DNA of 22,589 nt from positions 1 through 22,589 of the IMG/VR virus record IMGVR_UViG_3300026519_000067; one strand, given 5' to 3'. This DNA comes from a virus. Shown here one piece after another: positions 1 to 5,849 of this stretch (positions are counted from its first letter, which is position 1; the number at the start of each line of letters is the position of its first letter). The notes under the pieces were generated by a model. That model was not told where the DNA came from and did no database searches. It worked only from the letters and a program-made list of their open reading frames with translations. Position numbers and translations under genes: made by a program.

Positions 1-182
1 ACGAGCTGGCCGGCCCGTTGGGTGGCGGTGAGGCCATGCTGGTCGTGGAAAACCGGCATGGCCGGGACGTGCTGGTCATCGGCTCGGAGCGCGACCGGCC
101 AGTGGACGGCGACAGGCTGTGCCTGCTCGAAAGCAGTCGCGGCCTCGCCGTCTGGCTGGTGAAACAGTCGGCGGCCGCGTGA
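1..182 (+). CDS. C-terminal end of an unidentified protein (partial)
   Basis: The reading frame is open from the first full codon at position 3 to a TGA at 180-182 and gives about 59 residues. The start lies outside the window. The visible part alternates short hydrophobic stretches (MLVVEN, DVLVIG, LAVWLV) with charged turns, which suggests a small beta-rich domain. There is no motif I can name. It lies on the same strand as the early-type block, and its stop is followed within 10 bases by the first copy of the recurring palindrome, so it probably belongs to the same transcription unit. Function unknown. Confidence 0.6.
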   Translation, partial: ELAGPLGGGEAMLVVENRHGRDVLVIGSERDRPVDGDRLCLLESSRGLAVWLVKQSAAA

Positions 183-190
183 ACGAAACC

Positions 191-222
191 GGCCCCGCCG
201 TGACGGCCGTCACGGTGGGGCC
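191..222. promoter_or_regulatory. Recurring palindrome, copy 1 (leader of the 247-756 gene)
   Basis: A 32-base inverted repeat centred between 206 and 207 with core GTGACGGCCGTCAC. Sixteen positions are paired on each side, with one G/T mismatch at 197/216. It fills the space between the stop at 182 and the ribosome-binding segment CACAGGGAGA at 231-240. It could be a DNA operator for a dimeric protein or a very stable RNA hairpin. There is no T-tract after it, so it is not a standard intrinsic terminator. Confidence 0.75.
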
Positions 223-246
223 CCAACCAACACAGGGAGAATGAGC

Positions 247-756
247 ATGAGCAGGAAATCCGACCTCATGGAATACGCCCAGCGGATGCTGCCGGGCGGG
301 TTCCACCTGACAGAATACAACCCCGGAGACGGGCAGACCCGCTACCGGATCGTCTACGGCGACAACCACTACTTCGGCGGGCGCGAGGTGTGCACCGCTT
401 TGGGCCTGAAAGAGGCCGAGGTGATGGTGCGTGCCTTCATCAAAGGCCTGCACTACAAGGACCTCATCGGCACTGCGGCAACCCCTGCGGTCGGTGAAGG
501 CCCGTTGTCCGCTTACGAAGTGGACTTCGACCAACAGGCCGTTACCCGTTGGCGGGTCGAATTCAAGGCTCCGGCCTCGTTGACAGACGAGGAGGCCGAA
601 GCCATCGGCGAGGCCATCTATTACGGCGGAGCCCCCAAGGACATGCCGGAGAAGCTGGCTGCCATCGTCAACGCCCTGCTGGAACAGGGCGCGGCCCCGT
701 ATGAGAAGGACACCGAAGGGTTCGAGACGGAGCCGGTCGGTGTCTCTCGGTGGTAA
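247..756 (+). CDS. Hypothetical early phage protein, 169 aa
   Basis: Function not recognised. The protein is soluble and acidic, with no signal peptide or membrane segment. It contains aromatic-rich stretches (RYRIVYGDNHYFGG near residue 35, EAIYYGGAPKDM near residue 130) and looks like a small globular alpha/beta protein. I place the start at the second ATG (247) rather than at 241. The GGGAGA at 235-240 then has a 6-base spacer, matching the gene at 2592, where only the equivalent position is an ATG. The gene follows palindrome copy 1 and its stop is followed nine bases later by copy 2, so it sits as a separate cassette in a run of small early genes. A role in host takeover or defence evasion is only a guess from position. 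Confidence 0.8.
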   Translation: MSRKSDLMEYAQRMLPGGFHLTEYNPGDGQTRYRIVYGDNHYFGGREVCTALGLKEAEVMVRAFIKGLHYKDLIGTAATPAVGEGPLSAYEVDFDQQAVTRWRVEFKAPASLTDEEAEAIGEAIYYGGAPKDMPEKLAAIVNALLEQGAAPYEKDTEGFETEPVGVSRW

Positions 757-764
757 TCGAAACC

Positions 765-796
765 GGCCCCACCGTGACGGCCGTCACGGTGGGGCC
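765..796. promoter_or_regulatory. Recurring palindrome, copy 2 (perfect 32-base version)
   Basis: A perfect inverted repeat of 16 bases per arm centred between 780 and 781. This is the longest perfect form of the family, with CCCCACC and GGTGGGG flanking the GTGACGGCCGTCAC core. It lies between the stop at 756 and the CACAGGGAGA at 802-811. The nine bases before it (CGAAACCGG type) match those before copy 1, so the shared unit extends beyond the palindrome itself. Confidence 0.8.
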
Positions 797-817
797 CCCG
801 ACACAGGGAGAATGATC

Positions 818-1390
818 ATGACCATGACCAACCTGCCTTTCCCGACCGCCTATGCGGCGGCGATGCATTGGCTGAACGAGGCTGCGGCTTTCGCGCAACC
901 GCCCATGCCGGCCCCACGGGAAGCGACGTATTTCGCGGCCACGGCGTTGGCCGTCCTGCGCGGCGACGAACACACCGACGGCAGGCTCGACGCCGCGTTG
1001 AAGCTGCACGGCAACCTGTTCCGGATGCCGCCTCGTCCGGTCCGGTTCATCGGGCCGGACGAGGCGCCGGCGCCTGGGGACGCCCTGGTGGTGCGGGTGC
1101 CAGACGGGGAATTGCCACGCCCTATGCCGCCGGAGAACGGGTTCCTGCTCGATGAGCTTTCGTTTTCCTGCCGGACACAGAACATGCCGCCGGCGCTGGT
1201 CTGCGAAATCATCGAGTTCGCGTTGACGCGGAGTGCGGAAGACGCGCTCCGGTTGAGCCGGCTCGTGGTGAGCCATCCGGATTACGTGGCGCGCCGGGTG
1301 AAAACACCACGGGGCGTGCCCAATGGGGCGGCGCAGGAACATGAATGGCGTGTCGCGCTGGCCCGGTTCCATCGCGGTGAACAAGGCTGA
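818..1390 (+). CDS. Hypothetical early phage protein, 190 aa
   Basis: Function not recognised. The sequence opens with an alanine-rich helical region (about residues 5-50), continues with a proline-rich middle that includes a likely beta hairpin (FIGPDEAPAPGDALVVRVPDG, about residues 77-97), and ends with a second helical part and a basic tail. There are no membrane segments and no catalytic motif. Three in-frame ATGs occur at 812, 818 and 824. I use 818 because GGGAGA ends at 811 and the 6-base spacer matches the other genes with this leader. It is flanked by palindrome copies 2 and 3, as another self-contained cassette in the accessory block. Confidence 0.75.
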   Translation: MTMTNLPFPTAYAAAMHWLNEAAAFAQPPMPAPREATYFAATALAVLRGDEHTDGRLDAALKLHGNLFRMPPRPVRFIGPDEAPAPGDALVVRVPDGELPRPMPPENGFLLDELSFSCRTQNMPPALVCEIIEFALTRSAEDALRLSRLVVSHPDYVARRVKTPRGVPNGAAQEHEWRVALARFHRGEQG

Positions 1391-1396
1391 AGGGGT

Positions 1397-1424
1397 CCCC
1401 ACCGTGACGGCCGTCACGGTGGGG
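1397..1424. promoter_or_regulatory. Recurring palindrome, copy 3
   Basis: A perfect 28-base inverted repeat (14 per arm) centred between 1410 and 1411, with the same core and CCCCACC/GGTGGGG arms. After one mismatch, pairing could resume for three more bases on each side. It starts seven bases after the stop codon at 1390 and precedes a variant leader, CAACACGGGGAGA, in front of the gene at 1453. Confidence 0.78.
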
Positions 1425-1452
1425 CCCCAACATCAACACGGGGAGAATGACC

Positions 1453-1866
1453 ATGAGAGAGAAACCTTTCGTCCGCATCCATGACGTGGTTGCCGGTATC
1501 GTCGGCGGTGCCGTAGACGCCGCACCTCCGAAAGCGGTGTTCTGCCAGGATCATTTCTGGAACGGGGAGAGCTTCGAGGCCGGGGACGTCTGGCTCGACA
1601 GCGCTGACGAACCGCGCCCGCTGACGGACGTGCTGGACGAGTGGCTGGCTGCCGTCGACGCGGGCCACTACGATGGCGACATTGTCGCCGCCGCCGAAGA
1701 GGGTCGGCAGAAGCGGGACGAGACGATCGCGCTGAACGTGATCTTCACCGTCCAGGTCCGTCGGCACCGATATGCATACGTGCGGGCCGACGTCATGTTG
1801 ACCGCAGCCGAGGTCCGCCGGCTGCTCACCGAACATTCCGACCGTAACCGGAACGAGGGAGAATGA
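1453..1866 (+). CDS. Hypothetical early phage protein, 137 aa
   Basis: Function not recognised. The protein has a short hydrophobic opening (VVAGIVGGAV), then an acidic helical centre (LTDVLDEWLAAVDAGHYDGDIVAAAEEG), a beta-type stretch (NVIFTVQVRRHRYAYV) and a final helix (LTAAEVRRLLTEH). It looks like a compact alpha/beta domain of the kind common among small phage genes. Start 1453 is preferred over 1447 because it keeps the 6-base spacing from GGGGAGA seen in sister genes. Its TGA (1864-1866) lies inside the ATGATCATG start region of the next gene, so the two are probably translationally coupled. This junction lacks the palindrome. Confidence 0.75.
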   Translation: MREKPFVRIHDVVAGIVGGAVDAAPPKAVFCQDHFWNGESFEAGDVWLDSADEPRPLTDVLDEWLAAVDAGHYDGDIVAAAEEGRQKRDETIALNVIFTVQVRRHRYAYVRADVMLTAAEVRRLLTEHSDRNRNEGE

Positions 1867-1868
1867 TC

Positions 1869-2525
1869 ATGGTCGTCAAGATCGAATACCTCATCCAGCC
1901 GAATGATCACGGGCTGATCGTCCTCGAAGGCAACAACGGCGGCATGCCGTATGACAACCTCATCCTCTACATCGAGGAAACCGGGAAGGTGAAGCTGGAT
2001 ACCCGCACCACCTACACCAGCAACGACGGCGAGCCGATAGACGAATGGCATGAACGCACGTTGACGGTCTGGATCACCAGCGCGGCAGGTGGACACCAGG
2101 TCTTGTGCTTCGAGGATATACGTTCTGTCCTCGAAGGGGAGCGCGTGCAGCCCTTGCTGAAACGTATCATCGACGGCCACGACGTGCGCTGGGACGGCTC
2201 CAACTACCGGGGCCGGGTGAGCGATGACGCCCGGGATGCCGCTGACGATCTCGACTGGATCCTGGCCGAGACGGACTGGGATTGCGGCTGGACGGCGTGG
2301 GATGCCGCGGAATGGCTGGTCGGACCGCAGTCCGACACCGCGGCCGCGCGCACGATCGGTCTGACGGTCGATTCCGGCCCGGAGGATATCAACCGGATGG
2401 TGGATAGGCTTTGGGGGACGGCGCTGTCTGAAAAGCAGTGGATCGTCGGGGGCAAGGAAGCGCTGGGAGACGCTATCCTGGCGCTCCAACAGCGCCTGCG
2501 CGAAGAAGCCGAAGAAGCCCGTTGA
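1869..2525 (+). CDS. Hypothetical early phage protein, 218 aa
   Basis: Function not recognised. The N-terminal half is beta-rich (VVKIEYLIQPNDHGLIVLEG and a following strand set to about residue 80). The C-terminal half is acidic and tryptophan-rich (DWDCGWTAWDAAEWL near residue 135) and ends in a charged helix, QQRLREEAEEAR. I see no metal-binding or nucleotide-binding motif. GAGGGAGA at 1855-1862 is 6 bases before ATG 1869, the same arrangement as the other genes of this block; ATG 1863 is the alternative start. It directly follows the 1453 gene without a palindrome, so these two form a pair, and palindrome copy 4 follows its stop. Confidence 0.78.
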   Translation: MVVKIEYLIQPNDHGLIVLEGNNGGMPYDNLILYIEETGKVKLDTRTTYTSNDGEPIDEWHERTLTVWITSAAGGHQVLCFEDIRSVLEGERVQPLLKRIIDGHDVRWDGSNYRGRVSDDARDAADDLDWILAETDWDCGWTAWDAAEWLVGPQSDTAAARTIGLTVDSGPEDINRMVDRLWGTALSEKQWIVGGKEALGDAILALQQRLREEAEEAR

Positions 2526-2539
2526 CGACAGGCCCGACT

Positions 2540-2563
2540 CCACCGTGACGGCCGTCACGGTGG
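2540..2563. promoter_or_regulatory. Recurring palindrome, copy 4
   Basis: A perfect 24-base inverted repeat centred between 2551 and 2552 with the GTGACGGCCGTCAC core. The right flank (GGGGCCCCAACCAACACAGG) is identical to that after copy 1, while the left flank has drifted, so the outer arm pairs only partly. It separates the stop at 2525 from the start at 2592. Confidence 0.76.
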
Positions 2564-2591
2564 GGCCCCAACCAACACAGGGAGAACGACA

Positions 2592-3440
2592 ATGCGCCTG
2601 ACAAAAGCCCTCAAGACGGAGTTCATCAAGACGGCCTCCCACCGGGAGGTCGCTCATCTGGTGCGCGAGTATTACATCGCACAGGAAAACCGCATTCGTG
2701 CAGCCGCACAGATGCGCTCGCTGGTCGAAGAAGCGCAGCCGACCTTCATGCTGGACTGGCTGCAGGAACACGGACGGGAACGCGAGGCCGTCATCAAGCG
2801 TATTCTCGACGCCTGGACAGAGGCTGACCCCGTGGCCTCCTGGGCCCGTCAATTCATCGGAGTCGGGCCGGTGATTGCCGCCGGTTTTCGAGCGCGCATC
2901 GACTTCACGGTGCTGTATCCGTCGCAGGTCCTGCAGTTCTGTGGCATAACCAAGGCGGCCGTGAAGAAACGCGGGCAGAAGCTCAACTACTGCACCGACA
3001 TGAAACGACTGGCCTATCTGCTGGCCAATTCGTTCGAGAAGTGCGGCGCGCGAGCAGCGGCGGACGATCCGCGCAATTTCTACTGGGTCCTGCTTCAGGA
3101 AGAGAAACGCAAGGGCCGGCAAGCCAACGAGGCCGGCAAGTTCGCTCGCCAGGCTGCGGAAAAACTGGCCAACGCCCGAGGCGCCAGCGCGGAGACCCGT
3201 GCGACGTGGGAACAGGGCAAACTGACGGACGGCCACCTGCGCATGCGGGCGCTGCGCAAGGTGGAACAGGTGTTCCTGACGCACCTGCATGAAGTCGGGC
3301 ACTACCACGAAACCGGCGAGCTGCCACCGTTGCCGTGGCAGTTCGAGCACACGCCGGAAGGCAGCGCTGGCCCGCACGACAAGCGCGAATACATCCCCGT
3401 TCCACTGCGGCCGGACTGGCTGCCGGAACGAGTGTTGTGA
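2592..3440 (+). CDS. Stand-alone IS110/IS116-type C-terminal (HhH) domain protein, no transposase catalytic half
   Basis: The 282-residue protein has a helical N-terminus (1-85), then a helix-hairpin-helix signature GVGPVIAAGF at about 90-99 and FCGIT at 116-120. These resemble the Transposase_20 domain at the C-terminus of IS110-family transposases (known from the family; recognised by eye here). A long charged helical region (165-205) and a conserved-looking tail (KLTDGHLRMRALRKVEQVFL, about 210-229) follow. The N-terminal DEDD domain is absent, and the serine expected downstream of the HhH in active IS110 enzymes is not visible, so transposition by this protein alone is unlikely. Related stand-alone proteins occur in other phages and are often annotated as transposases. 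GGGAGA lies 6 bases before the only nearby ATG, which calibrates the starts of its neighbours. It is immediately followed by the 34-bp repeat array. Nucleic-acid binding is the most I would infer. Confidence 0.75.
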   Translation: MRLTKALKTEFIKTASHREVAHLVREYYIAQENRIRAAAQMRSLVEEAQPTFMLDWLQEHGREREAVIKRILDAWTEADPVASWARQFIGVGPVIAAGFRARIDFTVLYPSQVLQFCGITKAAVKKRGQKLNYCTDMKRLAYLLANSFEKCGARAAADDPRNFYWVLLQEEKRKGRQANEAGKFARQAAEKLANARGASAETRATWEQGKLTDGHLRMRALRKVEQVFLTHLHEVGHYHETGELPPLPWQFEHTPEGSAGPHDKREYIPVPLRPDWLPERVL

Positions 3441-3756
3441 GCCGAACCGGAGAGCCATGTCGGATGTGAACGAGCCGCTTGAACATGAGCCATGTTCGTG
3501 AAGAACGAACCGCATGCAAAGAGACATGGCGCAATTGAATGAGCCGCTTGATATGAGCCATGTTTGAGAAGAACGAGCCAAACACCGGAAACCATGCAGA
3601 AGCGGAACGAACCGCAATGAGGAGAGCCGCGCAAGCAAAGCCATGCGCCATATGAACGACCCATCGGACACAAACCATGCAGTGCCAGAAGGAACCGTTG
3701 TGAAAGAACCATGTAGTGGCAGAATGTCTTGCAACCCATACCAGAGGAGCACGACC
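3441..3756. repeat. Imperfect 34-bp tandem repeat array between the IS110-like gene and the 3757 gene
   Basis: This 316-base gap holds eight units beginning at about 3455, 3490, 3524, 3558, 3592, 3641, 3675 and 3709. The consensus is CCATG, eight variable bases, G, AACGARCCG, then about 11 variable bases ending in a purine run. The distance from CCATG to GARCC is constant at 12 bases. The period is 34 (once 35), with one 49-base and one terminal 46-base unit. Unit 3 has ACATG, units 6 and 7 deviate in the second block, and unit 8 keeps only the first. Two units counted by eye are 47-50% GC, well below the neighbouring genes, and A-rich on the + strand. A partial unit overlaps the stop codon at 3438-3440. 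Iterons of a replication origin, a protein-binding array or a structured RNA are all possible. Confidence 0.7.
3481..3497. repeat. Short inverted repeat inside the 34-bp array
   Basis: GAACATG and CATGTTC form a perfect 7-bp stem with the loop AGC across the junction of units 1 and 2. The equivalent junction of units 3 and 4 keeps ATGAGCCATG but loses outer pairing. Because CATG is self-complementary, each unit carries a potential pairing nucleus. Confidence 0.4.
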
Positions 3757-4377
3757 ATGAAGACGACCGTGGTTACGACGACCGCCACATCCGATCCCGT
3801 GGCCTGGATAGAAGGGATCCCCTACTATCATCTCGCCGGAACACCGCTGGCCACACCGCTGGGCGTCCTGGTGAAACGCGGCCGGTCTCGATGGCCGGAC
3901 CGCCGGTTCATGGCCAGCGACGTGCGGTTGTATGTTCCGGGGCCGTGTATCGTCATGGCCGGCACGCCGGTGTTCGACGAATGGACGGACGAACCGGCCA
4001 TGTCCGGCTATCCGTTGTTCGACCTGCGCACCCCGCCGGTCATTTTCAACCGGGACACCGTCTCGGCAGATACCGGACTGTTCGGGTTCTGGCTGGCCCA
4101 CGACAGCATCCTGACCTACGGGACGTTCCCGGAGCCAGACCTGGTGATGCCGGGCCTCGTCGTGCCGCACCGGCAGGCCACGGCGGTGGATTTCGTTCGC
4201 TGGGAGGACACCCTGGCCCTGTGGGTGCGCAACATGCAGCGCGACGGCGAGAATGCCGTCCTGTTCGGGCATGCCTTCGGATGCGGGGACCCGAGACCCT
4301 TGCTGCACCAGACGGCGACCATCGAGGCCGGACGCATCGACGCCGGTCTGGTGGCTGCTGGCTCCGGGGAGGAGTGA
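3757..4377 (+). CDS. Hypothetical phage protein, 206 aa
   Basis: Function not recognised. After a threonine-rich start, the sequence contains an unusual series of beta-type stretches rich in proline and glycine (VAWIEGIPYYHLAGTP; VRLYVPGPCIVMAGTPVFDE; LVMPGLVVPHRQ). This suggests a compact all-beta or beta-sandwich protein. No membrane segment is seen, and two cysteines are not arranged as a metal site. Start 3757 has GAGGAG at about 3744-3749 with an 8-base spacer. An upstream in-frame ATG at 3643 would run through the repeat array and has no comparable ribosome-binding site. The start codon itself sits in a CCATG, continuing the array motif into the gene. The next gene starts 11 bases after the stop, so the two are probably cotranscribed. 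Confidence 0.72.
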   Translation: MKTTVVTTTATSDPVAWIEGIPYYHLAGTPLATPLGVLVKRGRSRWPDRRFMASDVRLYVPGPCIVMAGTPVFDEWTDEPAMSGYPLFDLRTPPVIFNRDTVSADTGLFGFWLAHDSILTYGTFPEPDLVMPGLVVPHRQATAVDFVRWEDTLALWVRNMQRDGENAVLFGHAFGCGDPRPLLHQTATIEAGRIDAGLVAAGSGEE

Positions 4378-4388
4378 AGGAGATGCCG

Positions 4389-4733
4389 ATGCCATCGGAA
4401 CGACTGTTGCGGTTGACCGGCGGGACGACGGCCACGACGCGCCGGCTGGCCCGTCGGCTGCTTTCCGATACGCCGGGGAAACGTGGGCCGAAGCCGACCC
4501 GGGCGGTGGAGATTATTGCTCGGCTGCTGTCGGGGCGATACCGGCCGGCCGACGTGGCCAGGACCCTGAAGGCGGAACCGGCGTTCGTCTCCAACACGAT
4601 ACGCCGCGCCAGACTGGTGCCCGTAACCGTGTTCGTGCCAGCCGACAAGGCCGACGAGATGCGCGTCCGGCTGCAGACGAAGGTCAACGCGGAGATGCTG
4701 CAGGACATCGAGGAAAACCAGGCGACAGCGTGA
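4389..4733 (+). CDS. Small helix-turn-helix DNA-binding protein, 114 aa (candidate regulator)
   Basis: The protein is strongly basic in its first half. Residues about 30-75 contain GKRGPKPTRAVEIIARLL followed by RYRPADVARTLKAEPAFVSN, a good helix-turn-helix pattern with A-x-x-L before the turn and a recognition helix after it. The C-terminal third (VPADKADEMRVRLQTKVNAE) looks like a helical dimerisation segment. The start at 4389 has AAGGAG at 4377-4382 with a 6-base spacer; ATG 4383 would directly abut that site. Its TGA at 4731-4733 lies inside palindrome copy 5, and a strong hairpin follows. That makes it the best local candidate for the protein that reads the palindrome family, but this is inference from position. 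A small terminase-like or recombination-accessory role cannot be excluded. Confidence 0.68.
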   Translation: MPSERLLRLTGGTTATTRRLARRLLSDTPGKRGPKPTRAVEIIARLLSGRYRPADVARTLKAEPAFVSNTIRRARLVPVTVFVPADKADEMRVRLQTKVNAEMLQDIEENQATA

Positions 4734-4744
4734 CGGCCGTCACG
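4729..4744. promoter_or_regulatory. Recurring palindrome, copy 5 (overlaps a stop codon)
   Basis: A 16-base perfect palindrome with core GTGACGGCCGTCAC centred between 4736 and 4737. The first TGA of the core is the stop codon of the helix-turn-helix gene. The GGGGCC arms found in copies 1-4 are missing. The right flank CGGAAAG matches copy 6 instead. Confidence 0.72.
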
Positions 4745-4749
4745 GAAAG

Positions 4750-4780
4750 AACCCCCGCCGGCGGCATGCCGACGGGGGTT
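4750..4780 (+). terminator. Strong hairpin, possible transcription terminator
   Basis: The arms at 4750-4762 and 4768-4780 pair at 12 of 13 positions around the 5-base loop GGCAT. The stem is AACCCCCG on one side and CGGGGGTT on the other. It follows the stop codon of the helix-turn-helix gene by 16 bases. There is no T-run after it, so termination would be weak by the classical rule. It may instead stop ribosome or nuclease traffic, or act in a Rho-dependent setting. Confidence 0.5.
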
Positions 4781-4838
4781 CACCCGGCGTTGACGGATGG
4801 ACGGAAGAAGGATCCGGCAACGGGTAACCCATACGCGC

Positions 4839-4855
4839 TGTTGCATCTTGCAACA
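4839..4855. promoter_or_regulatory. Short inverted repeat in front of the 4867 gene
   Basis: TGTTGCA and TGCAACA form a perfect 7-bp inverted repeat around TCT. It ends directly at the AAGAGG ribosome-binding segment (4855-4860) of the next gene, so it could be an operator half-site pair or an RNA hairpin that limits access to the ribosome-binding site. The 133-base gap 4734-4866 otherwise contains palindrome copy 5 and the 4750 hairpin. I see no convincing -35/-10 promoter in it. Confidence 0.35.
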
Positions 4856-4866
4856 AGAGGCTCGCT

Positions 4867-5046
4867 ATGGCAGAACATGAAAAACACGTGGGGGAGACCC
4901 CCGTCATCAAGGGTGGTTTTCTGTGGTGCGGGGGCAGGAAATACCAATTCAGCATCGACAAGGGGTTGGAACCGGCCGGGCCTGATGCCCGGCCGTTCGA
5001 TGGGCTAGAGCGGTATTTCCCGCAGTTTGCCTCGCACGGTGGCTGA
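4867..5046 (+). CDS. Small hypothetical protein, 59 aa
   Basis: A 59-codon gene from ATG 4867 to TGA 5044-5046, with AAGAGG at 4855-4860 and a 6-base spacer. The product begins MAEHEKHVGETPVIKGG and continues with a compact hydrophobic/aromatic core (FLWCGGRKYQFSI, RYFPQFASHGG). It is soluble, with one cysteine and no recognised family. The clear ribosome-binding site, sensible composition and tight fit between the hairpin region and the methyltransferase gene (17-base gap) support it as real despite its length. Confidence 0.65.
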   Translation: MAEHEKHVGETPVIKGGFLWCGGRKYQFSIDKGLEPAGPDARPFDGLERYFPQFASHGG

Positions 5047-5063
5047 TACACAGGGACAGGACA

Positions 5064-5849
5064 ATGGCGCGACCCGGATACACGTCGTCGGCGGCAGTCA
5101 TGGCCCGCCGTCATGCTCCGCTGGACGACCTCGACTATTTTCCGACGCCGGCGTGGGCGACGCGGGCTCTGTTCGAATACGTCCTGAAGCCGCGGAACCT
5201 TTGCCCGCGCATGGCGTGGGAGCCGGCTGCGGGCGGGGGACACATGGTCAGGGCCCTTCGAGAATACGTCCCGTTCGTTCGGGCATCGGACATCGAGGAT
5301 TACGGGGCTGGCTTTGAACAACGCGATTTCCTGGCGGCGACCGGGCCCAGGAAGACACCCATCATCACCAATCCGCCTTTCTCGCGTGCGCTCGACTTCG
5401 CCTTGAAGGCGCATGCTCTTCAGGCCCCGCTCATCGCGTTGTTCGTGCGCACGGCTTTCCTGGAGGGCGCGGAGCGCTACAACAAGCTGTGGTCGAAACA
5501 CCCGGAGTTCATCCTGGCGCCGTTCTCCTGTCGGGTTGGGCTGACAAGGGACGTGGCCGTTCGCAAGGTGTCTTCGGCCACGTCATATGCGTGGGTCGTC
5601 TGGGGGCGGGGGGTGTCCGGCACGTCCATCGTGCACATCCCACCGGAGGCCAGACCGCGCCTCGAACGCACGCATGACTACGATGCGGATGATCCGGCGG
5701 CGGTTCTGACCTGCGGCGAGTGTGGCGAGATATTCGTGCCGGGCCCCGGCGTCGATCCTGACGAGGCCAGCGTCCTGGCCGCTCATGCCGGATGGGCGGT
5801 CGGGGATACTGTGTTATGCCAGCAATGCAAGGAGGACAGGACATGCTGA
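5064..5849 (+). CDS. DNA methyltransferase (N6-adenine/N4-cytosine type) with C-terminal zinc ribbon
   Basis: The 261-residue protein has an SAM-binding motif EPAAGGGHM at 53-61 and the catalytic NPPF motif at 103-106. These are the hallmarks of amino-methyltransferases acting on adenine N6 or cytosine N4 in DNA. The upstream FPTPAWATRALFEYVL (26-41) is typical of phage members of this class. A C-terminal extension carries CGEC at 217-220 and CQQC at 252-255, a likely structural zinc ribbon for DNA or protein contact. No separate target-recognition domain is obvious, so specificity cannot be read from the sequence. Start 5064 follows GGGACAGGACA. It overlaps the next gene by 7 bases. The probable role is masking phage DNA from host restriction or marking it for replication. 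There is no cognate nuclease nearby. Confidence 0.82.
   Translation: MARPGYTSSAAVMARRHAPLDDLDYFPTPAWATRALFEYVLKPRNLCPRMAWEPAAGGGHMVRALREYVPFVRASDIEDYGAGFEQRDFLAATGPRKTPIITNPPFSRALDFALKAHALQAPLIALFVRTAFLEGAERYNKLWSKHPEFILAPFSCRVGLTRDVAVRKVSSATSYAWVVWGRGVSGTSIVHIPPEARPRLERTHDYDADDPAAVLTCGECGEIFVPGPGVDPDEASVLAAHAGWAVGDTVLCQQCKEDRTC

Noticed and set aside
241-246. First ATG (241, and likewise 812, 1447, 1863) as gene starts
   Set aside because: These ATGs directly abut GGGAGA with no spacer. The gene at 2592 has the same leader but only the position 6 bases downstream is ATG, so the later ATG is preferred.
2592-3440. A complete IS110-family insertion sequence
   Set aside because: The N-terminal DEDD domain is missing and no element ends were seen; only the C-terminal domain type is present.
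3441-3756. CRISPR array
   Set aside because: The constant blocks are short and degenerate, variable segments are only 8-11 bases, and there are no cas genes.
1668-3788. Very long open frame (706 codons) on the - strand
   Set aside because: It overlaps three convincing + strand genes and the repeat array. Its product has no family pattern, and the length follows from high GC lowering stop frequency.
2983-4395. 470-codon open frame on the - strand
   Set aside because: It lies over the IS110-like gene, the array and the 3757 gene. The histidine- and arginine-rich product is typical of shadow frames in GC-rich DNA.
4790-4840. TTGACG at 4790-4795 as a -35 box of a promoter
   Set aside because: No TATAAT-like -10 lies at 16-18 bases. 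The hexamer is likely chance in this composition.
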